From Populus alba (taxonomy: Eukaryota; Streptophyta; Magnoliopsida; Malpighiales; Salicaceae), in NCBI RefSeq assembly GCF_005239225.2, contig NC_133302.1, positions 8,432,001 through 8,496,000 on the forward strand: 64,000 nt of DNA. Reading direction: 5' to 3'. Positions 33,901 through 44,717 of this stretch are shown piece by piece; within the stretch, counting starts at the first letter, position 1, and every line of letters starts with the position of its first letter. The translations under genes and the position numbers were made by a program. The notes beneath the pieces are model-generated. The model was given only the letters and a program-made list of their open reading frames with translations, had not been told where the DNA came from and did not search any database.

Positions 33901-36035
33901 CTTTTTTTTTTTTTTTATCAAATGTAAGAATATATTAAGATCAAAGGTAACAAAGCCAGAAAAGTAGCAAACAGAAAATGTATATACAGAGATGAGGGTA
34001 ACCAGTACCCTAAAACTAAAATGGGAACATGCTCCCATTGAAAAGAAACATAAAACAAACATCCCTAATTCCAGAAGTAGCCACACATAGAACAAACATG
34101 AGGGACTTAACCAGCCAATCCAATGCACTGCCAGGCAAGTCAATCTACTGCCAGCAGAGCCAAAACAAGCAGCCGAAATCCAACAAAAACATCCAGCTGC
34201 TCCTCTCCCATGCCGAACCAAGTCAACAACATGTAGCCATCATAATTCAACAAACCACAGCAGCAAAGAACTCAGCCCCAAGGGCCCATCAAAAACCCCC
34301 CATTAAATAAGGACCAGCTAACTACGCGAAGCCAGCAGAGGATAGACCATGCAGGGGCAAGATAAACATGCATTCACATTAAACTACCCCAACCAATCCA
34401 ATCAGAATGCAACATTATAAGCCAGGGGATTTTTTTCATGAAAATACAATATAGTGTAAAATAGAATCTGAAATTTTCTGAAAACAGCCTCAACCAATTT
34501 GCTAGTGTTGTAAAAAATTCTCCTGTTTCTTTCCTCCCAGATCAAATACACAAGAACAACAAGAGATACTCTTCTCATTTTTAGTTGTAGCCCTTTTTTG
34601 GTGTGTTGTAAAACCTGGGTAGCTCTGCTTAAGGAAGGCATATTGTGATGAATCTTGAGCCAGAGTCTGGTCTTTCTCCAAAGAGAAGACGACCAGTCAC
34701 AATTGAAGAAGAGGTGAGCATGAGACTCATCAGCATTCTGACATAGAGGGCATATAGGATCAGGGAAGAGAAACTGGAGACGATCTCTCGTTTGCAGCTT
34801 GCCCAGCATTGCCAGCCATAGGGAGAAACTATGTCTTGGAAGGGACCACTACTCCCAAACTACATTTGCCCAGTTGACAGGCTCAGCTTTATGTCTGAAA
34901 AAATCATATGCATTGGCTGTAAAAGGACATTGATCTGAGTACCAGCTTGAGAGCAGTTGTTGCAATTGAGCTACCCCTCCACAAAGGCTTAGCATTCTGT
35001 TACGAAGGTAGAAGATTGACTTAAACAGAGGAGAGTCAGTTTTCTTGGCATCCAAGGACCAAATGGAGGCGTGGGCTATGTAGTAATGGCATACCCATCT
35101 AATCCAGAGGGAATATGCCTTCAAGTGAATATTCCAAAGATGCTTTGCAAAGAAACTGTCATTTCTAGCTTTGATATCATGAATCCCCAGACCCCCTTCA
35201 TCTTTTAGCAGACACACCTGTTTCCAAGCTACAAGAGCCGATTTACTTCTAATTATAGTGCCAATCCATAAAAAGTTCCTGCACAAACTAGTAATCTTGC
35301 TGATAACAATAGCTGGGATAGGGAAGATACTAATCCAAAACTACACCATGCCATGCAGGACAAACTTAATTAACTCCAGCCGACCTGCATAAGAGAGGTA
35401 CTTTCCCATCCAATTTTGAATAGCAGATTCTAACCTGTGGATGAGAGGGGAGAATTGGCTGGCAAGAAGCCTGTGGGGGCTGAGAGGGACACTGAGGTAC
35501 TTAAAGGGAAAGCTTCCTTTAGTGAACTGGGAGAGGCTAAGAATGGCCTGCTTCATATCCTCCGATACACCAGCAAAGAAGATAGAGGATTTGGATGCAT
35601 TAATTACAAGGCCAGAAGACTCCTCAAAAATTGTAAGCTGCTAGAGGAGGATGTTAACAGAGGTCATGTCACAACGGCAAAGTAGGAGAATGTCATCAGC
35701 AAAACCAAGATGACTGATTCCCAAAGCTTGACATTTGGGATGGAAATTGAAACCCGAAAGCTGGGTGGTGCTTTTTAGAAGTCTAGAGAGGTACTCCATG
35801 CAGATAATGAAGAGATAGGAAGACAATGGATCTCCTTGCCGAACACCACACTTGCCTTGGAATAACCCAAATAGATTGCCATTGACGCAAATAGAGAAAG
35901 AGGCAGTCTCCACACATTTCATAACCAGATGAACGAACCTAGCAGGGAACCCCAAAAGGTGGAGGAGATCGCGAAGAAATGACCATTGAACTGTATCAAA
36001 AGCATTCCTGAAGTCAATCTGGTTATGGCCCCTCA
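33901..36035 (-). mobile_element. LINE (L1 type), 5'-truncated
   Basis: The 3' end is a poly(A) seen as a T-tract at 33902-33916. Going up the - strand, 34402-34809 encodes a zf-RVT domain (CPLCQNADESHAHLFFNC). Next comes 34849-35286 (LLKDEGGLGIHDI), then 35341-35556 (KYLSVPLSPHRL, YAGRLELIK). 35641-36036 encodes reverse transcriptase with DFRNAFDTVQWSFL, GVRQGDPLSSYLF and the catalytic FADD. These frames are separated by stops and shifts. The first ORF, endonuclease and N-terminal RT are missing, a typical 5' truncation. Confidence 0.9.
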
Positions 36036-36900
36036 AGAATTAGGTCAAGGCCTGGTCGTGGCCCAAAATCCTATTGGGGCCGGTCTTGACCCATTTTCTC
36101 ATGGGTCAGGATTCAGCCCAGCTCCTTTATGGGCCCGTCTTGGCCCAAATTCATTTAGGCCCAAACCCAACCATTTTTATACATATAATATTTTATTTTT
36201 TAATATGATTAAAAAATATAAAAATTGCAAAAAAAAAAAATCGTTTTCCAAAAATTAGTGATTTTCTTGCTTATTTTATGCCTTTTTTATTAACATTGGT
36301 TTGTATTTTTATACCGTAAAAATACAAATCCGATGTTAAAAATATCCTATTTTTTTTCAAAATATTGCAAAAAAGAATTAAAAAACAAAAATATTTTGTT
36401 TCAAGCATACAACCAAGTTCCTTAATCACAAAAATATCTTAACATGCATTTTTGGCTTTAATAACAAGTTTATTAAAGTCATGAGAACTAGGCCAATATT
36501 TCAAAAATTTCAAAAAAATTATTTGTTTTTCTTTTAATATCTGGGATTACAAATTTATATGTAAAATGTATTCCTAATATTAAAAGAGAAGTTTCTTTTA
36601 TAGACTTTAGAACAATTATGTTTTTACTCGATAAGATAATGCATCTTATTACCGAGGAGGACTTTTCTTAAAACATAAACAGACCAACAATTAGAAAATA
36701 CAATAAGACCTTAGTTTTATCAGACAATTAAACAATGCAGCTTATCTTAGGTAAGACGTATTTAGGGTGTTAATACATTTCCTTTATGCAACTAGTCCCC
36801 GTGCCCAATCTCTGAGACTAGTTAGGGTATCTAGTGACTAAAATACAAGGTGTCGACTCTTATTCCCACTTTCCACATATAAAAGACAAGGATACCTTAT
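36036..36900 (+). mobile_element. LTR-X copy: GGCCC part and R1
   Basis: GGCCC/GACCCA units (36036-36165) lead into R1 (36290-36900). R1 has the stem TTTGTATTTTTA/TAAAAATACAAA (36300-36328), an AATAACAAGTTTATTAA palindrome (36460-36476), AGCTTATCTTAGGTAAG and an AAGGTGTCGACTC end near 36855, a variant of GGTGGCGACTC. Confidence 0.6.
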
Positions 36901-37205
36901 CTTCCCCATTTTCCTGAACAACCCCAAAACCGTTTAAAATAAAACAAAATCCAAATCAAGCTCTTTTGAATCAACCTGCCAAGATATTATACCTATGATT
37001 TGGTGGTTGATATAAATTGAATGAATACCTAATAATTATAATCTATTATTCCGTCTCATAGTTTGTTTACGTCAAGTCAACTTATTTTGGCTTTTATAAA
37101 AGTCAGGTCTCAATTTTGGTATATAATTAATTATACGTGATAAAAATTAAATTAAAATATTTCTGATAGGATTATCCACAAAGTAATAACTAAATATATG
37201 AGGTT
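36901..37205. other. Sequence upstream of EF-hand/ZZ copy F
   Basis: No TATA-like match to the gene A upstream region was found; homology begins only at the leader block (37206). A segment near 37030-37130 resembles the complement of 57590-57720. Confidence 0.4.
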
Positions 37206-37269
37206 TAGCTACCTCTTCCATTATCCTCTTAAATTTTTTTCCTTTTAAATATTATACACATAAATAGAT
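37206..37269 (+). promoter_or_regulatory. Conserved 5' leader block, copy F
   Basis: Same block as 1451-1520 and 60281-60349, ending at ATGGAG. Confidence 0.6.
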
Positions 37270-39012
37270 ATGGAGCAGATTCGCCGGGCTGCTGGAGCTT
37301 CTTACGAACATCTGTCCGAAAATAACAAGAAACTGGCCAGGAAAACTTTCAAAGCCATGGATAAGAACGGAGACGGGCAAATTAGCCTACTTGAATACGT
37401 GGACTGATTAGTACTTAAAAGTGCATACTTATCAAGGTTTTATATCATCATTTTGCACTTAAAGTATCAATAACTCCTTAACTAAACATGTTTTATAATA
37501 ACAAGTCTAATACTATAAAATACCCTAATATATGGTAAATGTTCATCTTAAATGCAGGTCTATCACATAAATCAAAGTATTGATTGATGAATTCAACTAC
37601 TGAAATTTGTGAAGATAAAGAGAGGGTGAAACTTGAAAAAGAGATGTTGGTGCAGTCCAAACTGGAACACTGTTCGGTAATTGGGTCATATCTCGAGTTC
37701 TAGATGTCCAAATGACCTCAAATTTTTACACAAATTCAGTAAGACATATCTTGAGTGTTCATACACTATTCAGTGTTCAGCCCATATCTTGAGTTCTAGA
37801 AGTCCAAATGACCTCATCTTTTTTTTCCTGGAAAGCTAAGAGAATTTCCTAGAAATTTCATTTGGACATCTGGACCCAGTCAATCTCAAATACTCATAAG
37901 TGTAGGTAATACCATACGGTTGGGCTATGAGAGTGCTAAGCATTTGTTGTACCAAATATTATACAACACAAATCTAGATTAACCATTTAACAAGCAAGGT
38001 ATTAAGAATTAGTAAGATAAAAAGATAAGACATGTTAATATTAAACATTAAGGTTCATGTTGAGTTTACACCATACTTGTTCTTACACCATTAGTGTAAC
38101 CTTTTCACCTTGACATAATAAACTTAGCCAAACATAATGAAGAAGAGAAACATAAATAAATAAAACAAGAACATAAATAAGATACAAGTTAACTAAGGAA
38201 AGGAAAGGAAATGAAAAGCATAAACAAGATATTAATGAAAGCAAAACTTAAGAATTACAAAAAAAAAATATAAAGAGAGAAATAAAGAGCATGAACTTGA
38301 TCTGAACAACCAAGCCGCTAATAAATATCTCTTTTATTAACAGTGATAATAATAATAACAATAAAAAGAAGAGGAGGAAGAAATTAATGAGAACTTTGAG
38401 ATGGAAGATTAATGTAAGGATTAAACAATGATAAAGAAAAATGTCAAGGTTAGAGGATCCACCAATGGTATTTCAAACAAGTATAGTATAAACTCTTATT
38501 ACTCAATTTGGAAACCACACACGAAGGAGGTTCCAGTCGGATGATTTGTCATTAATAGGTCATTATAAATTATTAACATGATCATATTAATTATCTTATT
38601 TACATAACACCAAACTTTTAAATATTATCAGGAATTCATGATGTTAACTGATGTTAACAACATGGACCATCTCAAGAAAAACAAAGCCACAGATTTCATT
38701 CATCAGAGCATCTTGAGGGCGCTGGACAAGGACGACAATGGAAGCTTGGATTTTGGGGAAGCAATCGTCTTGTTCTACCTCATGCAGAGTGGAAGAGCTC
38801 TATTTTGCAAGTCTTGTAATACATTCTTGGCAGAAGCATACTTCAATTGCTCTCAATGTTTCTTCAATGATGATTCAGCTGGTAGCACCAATGAAATTTG
38901 TTGTTCTTGTTATGGTGGTAAAAATTTCACACACCACGGTGATGCCATCTTCTGCAATAACTATACTTTACCACGTCAAAGCAGGATCGTGATACAAGAG
39001 GCCCCCATAAAG
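37270..39012 (+). pseudogene. EF-hand/ZZ family copy F, exon 1 split by an LTR-derived insertion
   Basis: Codons 1-45 are 37270-37404 and codons 46-160 are 38668-39012. Removing the insertion and one TSD restores a single open frame of exactly 160 codons, the same exon length as copy G. The EF loops DKNGDGQISLLE and DKDDNGSLDFGE are both canonical. The ZZ cysteines are kept, but the last histidine position reads Ala (GDAIF in place of GHIF), so the Zn site may be weakened. The donor AAG^GTAATTAATT at 39013 is intact. No CaaX exon follows because CACTA sequence begins within the intron. As it stands, translation stops at the insertion after 45 codons. Confidence 0.85.
37405..38662. mobile_element. 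Rearranged Athila-LTR-derived insertion with 5-bp TSD
   Basis: Flanked by TGGAC (37400-37404 and 38663-38667). The first ~485 bp match the start of the solo LTR at 58020 in direct orientation. 37905-38330 match the complement of its 58720-59127. 38340-38662 match the complement of about 59157-59440. The left end is TGATTAGT, like a normal LTR. The right end is ...GTTAACAACA, which is internal in the solo LTR (its 59157 region). Confidence 0.75.
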
Positions 39013-39055
39013 GTAATTAATTTTAGAAACTAAAACAATATAATTATTTCTTTAC

Positions 39056-40029
39056 TATAATTAATTAATACCGACAAAGAACATCCGTCGGCGATATGGT
39101 TGGTATATACCGATGGAATAAGTCCATTGGTATATACCGACCGTATCGCTGATGGACTATACAGTTTTTTTAGAAAGTTGCAACGATGTGATGACGTGAA
39201 TTTTTTTCAGACGCTTTTACTGATGGAATTACCAAGGGATTCAAACCGGGATCTCCGTACAGTGACGTGACACTTCCACTAGCAGACTCACCATTATAAA
39301 AGCCGATGGGAACTGTTCGTCGATGATTCCATTGGTAAAAGCCATTATATACCCACTCTACCGACACTCTCTTCCTCTATTTCTCGTTCTTCTTCCCCAT
39401 CCCACCTCTCCCCTCCCAAATTGTAGCCAACCACCCATCCCAACTCTCCCCTCTTCTAAACACAAGCACTCAAGTTTCTTATACTTTTATACGTGGTCAC
39501 AACATTCATTCTTGTGGATTTTATTATTTTTTGTAAGTAAATCTATCCTTTTTAGTTTTAACATTTAAATGTGAATTTTATTGTTTTTTTAGTATATGTA
39601 TTTTGTTAATGTATGTACTTGTTTAATTGTTATTTGTCAAAGAAACTTGTAGTATAAATGTATAATTTTGTAGTTGTTATAGTTTGTTTTAGATTTTGTC
39701 AAATTATATTTGTTTGTAAATTATTGAAACTTTGTTTGAATTACACTGAATTACATGATGTTGTGATGAAATAAATAATAGCTTGTTTAACGGGTCTGTT
39801 TTAATTGTTATCAATTCTATTGCAAAGTTGTGATTTCTAAAAATTTATATATGTATAAATTTGTATGGACGTTGATAGTTGATAGTTGATAATGAATATT
39901 TAACATAAGTGTTTTTTTAGTTTGTTGGATAATGTTGGGGAAAACCAATATTTTTGTTATGTTAATTTACGTAACGTAGTTAATTAATACATGTTGTCGT
40001 TATAATTTTATAGAGGTTCGATAGAAGTC
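39056..40029 (+). mobile_element. CACTA element, 5' non-coding region (copy 1)
   Basis: Subterminal-type repeats of CCGACAAAG/CCGTCGG/ATACCGATGGAAT, shared with 62900-63200. A canonical CACTA terminus is not visible at the left edge, where it abuts EF-hand intron sequence. A pyrimidine-rich leader (39360-39470) precedes the transposase. Confidence 0.65.
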
Positions 40030-43000
40030 ATGGATGATCGTTCATGGATGTATCGGGACTCACCCCAAGGATTGCGGATGATGGATTATTGTAACGGGTT
40101 TCAGGGTTTTATTAATTTCACAACATCTATCTCGAGGAATTTTACTAATGGCGGTATTAGATGTCCATGCAGGAAGTGTAAAAATTTAAAGTTTTTGCAT
40201 CAAGATGTTGTAACGATACATCTTCTAACCAAAGGGTTCATGGAGGATTACCTGTATTGGTATGCACATGGAGAATTATTTGTTCCTAATGAGAGCATGG
40301 TAGAAAGGGCGGTTGGGTCAACTTCTAGTGCTAGCAACATGCATGAAGTTGGAAATGAGAACAATAATCCTTACAGGAATATGGTTATGGATGCAATGAG
40401 AATGAGTGAAAGTAATGTCAGTGAATGTCCAATCGTAGAAGAAGAACCTAATGCAGATGCAACAAGGTTTTTTGATTTATTAAAAGATTCTGACTAACCA
40501 TTATGGGATGGCTGCACGAACCACAGTAAATCGATTGTAGCACAGGTGTTCGCCATCAAGTTAGATCACGGGTTGAGTGAGGTCGGTTATGCCAAGATTA
40601 TCGAATGGGCGAGAAACATTTTACTTGAAGGGAACAGGCTGAAAGAGAACTTCTATGCTGCCAAGTCCATGATGAAACCCCTCGGTTTAGGATACCAGAA
40701 AATTGATATGTGCCCTAACTTCTACATGTTATACTACCTTGAAAATACTAAGCTGACCGAGCGCATGACATGTGGGCATTCTCATTACAAACCCAGAACT
40801 GGCAGAGGAAAGACTCGTGGCATATAAAAAACTTAGATACTTTCCAATCACACCTAGACTGCAAAGGTTATTCATGTCACCAAGGACCGCTGAGCACATG
40901 ACATGGCACCAATCACATCATGCGGTTGATAGAGTGATAGTGCATCCTTTTGACGGCGAAGCATAGAAACACTTTAACAGTGTGCATCCTCACTTTTCAG
41001 CTGAATCAAGGAACATGCATCTTAGGTTGTGTATAGACGGATTCAACCTATTCAGGTCATTTGCCGCTCCCTATTCTTGTTGGTCGGTCATACTGACGGT
41101 TTATAACTTGCCACTAGGGATGTGTATGAGGCCAGAGTTCATGTTTTTATCTATGGTCATACCAGGTCCGAGCAATCTTGGGCGGAATATAGATGTTTGT
41201 CTTCTACCGTTGATTGATGAGTTGACGTAGTTGTGGTCCTCTGGAGCTTTGACTTATGATATCTCGAGGAAACATAATTTTGTTATGAGAATGGCTTTGA
41301 TATGGACTATCAATGATTTCCCAGCTTATGGAATGGTTTCTAGTTGGAGCACGCATGGAAAACTAGCATGTCCATACTGTATGGAGAACAACAAGGCATT
41401 CATGCTAACAAACAAGGGTAAAGCTTCTTTTTTTACTGTCATTGTTTTTCTTGGCATCGAATCACAGGTACAAAAAAAACAAAAAGGATTTCTTTGTTGG
41501 AAGAGTTGAAAAGGATGTTGCACCCCTGCGTCTTTCTGGTGAAGAATTGCATGATGTTGTGTTAGAGTACTGTGACATTCTGTTTGGTCTCCAATCAGGT
41601 AAGCATAAGTTTCCTGGTTATGGTTTGACCCATAATTGGGTGAAGCGAAGTATCTTTTAGGAGCTTCCTTATTGGAAGACCAATCTTCTCCGCCATAACC
41701 TTGACGTCATGCACATTGAAAAGAACGTGTTTGAGAACATTTTCAACACCGTCATGGAAGTGAAGGGGAAGACAAGGGACAACATCAAGGCTAGATTGGA
41801 TGTAGTGTTGTTCTGTAACCGTAAAAATATGGAGTTGGTTTGTGATGGGTCACGGGTCGCAAAACCAAGAGCAAGCTTCGTGTTAGAGAAAAACACACAA
41901 CTACTAGTCTACAAATGGCTTAAGAGTCTGCGTTTCCTCGATGGACATGCCTCGAACATATCAAGGCTAGTTAATATGAAGGAATGCAGATTATTTGGAA
42001 TGAAGAGTCATGACTGCCATGTGTTTATGCAAACACTCATCCCATTAGTTTTTCATGATTTGTTGCCAAAGGGGATATGTGATGCACTCACGGAGATCAG
42101 TCATTTCTTTAGAGATATATCCTCCAGCAAGTTGAATGTTGATCACATTGAAAGGCTTGAAACGAATATCGTGGAGACAATATGCAAACTTGAGATGATA
42201 TTACCTCCATCATTTTTTGACTCAATGGAGCATCTACCTATACATTTACCGTTTGAGGTAAAAGTTGGAGGATCAGTCCAGTACATATGGATGTATCCAT
42301 TCGAGAGGTTAGATATTACAGTTGCTATGTAATTTATAATTAAACATTTCTTATTTTTTTTAATTGATAATTTTTTATTAATTCTATATATGTAGGTACT
42401 TGTTCAATCTTAAAAAAAAAGGTTAAGAACAAGGCGCATGTTGAGGCATGAATATGTGAGGCCTATATTGTTGAGGAGATCTCAACATTTATCTCATACT
42501 ATTTCGAGCCTCATTTGAGAACGAGGATCAATCATGTTCCACGGCATGAAGATGGTGGTGAAGTGCCTTAAAGTGGAAACTTGTCAATATTCTCCAATCT
42601 TGGATGACCCATACCTAAAAATGCCTTGATGGGAAGATATTTGTCTGAAATAGAGTTCAGACAAGCACACAATTATGTCTTATTTAACTGCGATGAGTTG
42701 AGACCTTTTATTAAGTAAGTAGATGTTCGACTTAAACTTTATCAAGAGTGTACTATTTACATATTATGATACCATAAACTCATATAATTTGGAACAACCT
42801 TACAGGTAACATTGACGATACTTACTATTCAACAACTCATAGTTGATCGAATTCCAGATCTTTCAATTACAAGATGAACAATTTGCCACGTGATTTAGAA
42901 CACATGTAAGTTCTATCAAAAACTCATTATCTCTTGCAATGTAATTAACTGCACGTCAATATTATAGAATATCTGTTTATTGATTATTGTTGTATTTGAT

Positions 43001-43780
43001 ATACAAGGTTTATCAAATGGGAGGTAGTGCTGCTATTTCACTATCTTTACTAAGCCTGGGCCCTAAAAGAAAAGTCAAGTGTTATAACGGGTATTTTATC
43101 AATTGATATGTCTTTCAGACTGAAGAATACGGGCATGGAAGAAAGACATACAACAATGGTGTTTGTATTAAGGGATCGACTTATAGTGAGTTTGGAGTTG
43201 ACTACTACATTGGAAGAGGTCATTGAATTGAAATATCATAGCGAGAAAAATAGAGTGTTTTTATTCAAATGCTATTGGTATGACACAACTGACAAAGGAA
43301 TCAGAGTAGATCCTCACTATTATCTCGTTGAAATCAACTCAAAAGCTAGACACCGCAATGTAAATGATGTCTTTGTTTTTGCAAAGCAATGCCAACAAGT
43401 TTATTACACATACACCCCTTCATTTAGAAAGGACTGATCAAGAGTTGATTGGTTATCCATTTTAAAAACCAAACACAGGGGTTGTGTTGAGGTTGTTTAG
43501 GATGAGAACGAAGACATAATTGGGATAGATGAAGTCTTTCAAGCTAGAGAGGTTGTTGAACCATACCGAGTTGCTCCTTCGATTGACTTATAAGAAAATT
43601 TGAATTTTTGTGTTTTCGACGATAGTCTTGTTGATGTTGACTCAGAGGAGTTGAATGCTGTTTTGAGCTTTAGTGGACTACAGAATGTTGATGAAGAAGA
43701 TGATAACCACATTGAAGAGTGCGATGAAGCTGATAACAATTCAATTAAGGACGAAGACAAAAATTCTGACTAAATATGTT
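40030..43780 (+). pseudogene. CACTA (En/Spm) TNP2-type transposase, multiply broken
   Basis: Domains in order: transposase-associated domain (40030-40497, with CPCRKCKN), Transposase_21/TNP2 (about 40546-41500, with YFPITPRLQRLF and LACPYCMEN), the TNP2 signature HNLDVMHIEKNV (41692-41727), DUF4218 (to 42332, SHDCHVFMQTLIP..HLPIHLPFE), a gap, DUF4216 (43108-43437, FKCYWYDTTDKGIRVDPHY) and an acidic tail to about 43770. In-frame stops occur at about 40495, 40964, 41228 and 41658, with a frameshift near 40780 and introns or lesions elsewhere. The element has no right end: an Athila gag fragment starts at about 43848. Confidence 0.9.
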
Positions 43781-43838
43781 GTAAAGCCTTATTTTTATAA
43801 TGTAAGGTTATGATTGAGGACGAATATGAAAATTCTGA

Positions 43839-44693
43839 CTAAATATACAAGTATGTGTTTTCAGCTAGCAAGTCTAGGTACTCCATTGCTTCATTAAGGT
43901 CTTTATCTTCAAAAGTTTCATTGCATATTAATTCAACTATTTGTCTATCTCTAGGTGTTAACCCTTCATAAAAATGTGAAACCAATCTCCATGTTTCAAA
44001 ACCATGATGAGAGAAAGTATTAAACAAGTTTTGATACCTATCCCAACATTGGTAAAATGTTTCTCTTGGTTTTTGAGTGAAAGTAATGATTTGTCTTTTG
44101 AAAGAGTTTGTTCTGTGAGATGGAAAAAACTTTTTTAAAAATTGTTGTTGCATTGCATCCCAAGCATGAATAGATCCTGGTCTCAAATTTTGTAGCCATA
44201 TTTTATCTTTATCTTTTAATGAAAAAAGAAAAAGCTTTAATCTGATGGTGTTCATGCCATAATTTAAGTCATTATAGGTGTTACAGACCTCCTCAAATTC
44301 TCTTAAATGCAAGTATGGATTTTCTAGATCTAAGCCATGAAAAGAAGGTAAAAGTTGAATAATACCTAGCTTAAAATTAAAATGAGATGCATTAGGGGGG
44401 AACATTATGCATGAGGGTGCACTTGTTCTTATGGGATTCATGTGGTTTCTAAGTGTTCTAACTCGATTATTCTCATTATGAAGCGACTGGTTATCTTCTT
44501 CGACCATATTTTCTGAAAATGATGAGGATACCCTATAAAGTCTACCACTTAATGTACCTGACCAAACTCTCATGCAAGTGTTGAAAGAAGAACAAAAAAA
44601 AGAAGAAAAAGAAGAAACAAAGATTAGAAAAACAAATAAAAGTGAAAAGAAAAGAAAAGAAAAGAAAATATATAATTTATACAATAACTTACA
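43839..44693 (-). pseudogene. Athila-type Ty3/gypsy gag, C-terminally truncated
   Basis: On the - strand the frame reads FHGLDLENPYLHLREFEEVC, later NLRPGSIHAWDAMQQQFLKK and FYQCWDRYQNLFNTFSHHG, ending at LAENT. This is the Retrotrans_gag domain order of Athila-group elements. The frame is open from before the PBS to 43839. Residues before MVEEDNQSLHN are probably leader translated by chance, so the real start is likely the Met near 44505-44507. The rest of gag-pol is lost at the junction with the CACTA tail. Confidence 0.8.
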
Positions 44694-44711
44694 TCCCCAG
44701 CAACAGCGCCA
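44694..44711 (-). other. Primer-binding site, tRNA-Asp type
   Basis: The - strand TGGCGCTGTTGCTGGGGA differs at two positions from TGGCGCCGTTGCCGGGGA, the complement of the 3' end of plant tRNA-Asp used by Athila-group elements. It starts 6 bp after the LTR end. Confidence 0.75.
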
Positions 44712-44717
44712 AAAACT

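Noticed and set aside
34029..34310. + strand frame over the LINE
   Set aside because: It lies antisense to the LINE 3' region, which has clear zf-RVT and RT motifs on the - strand.
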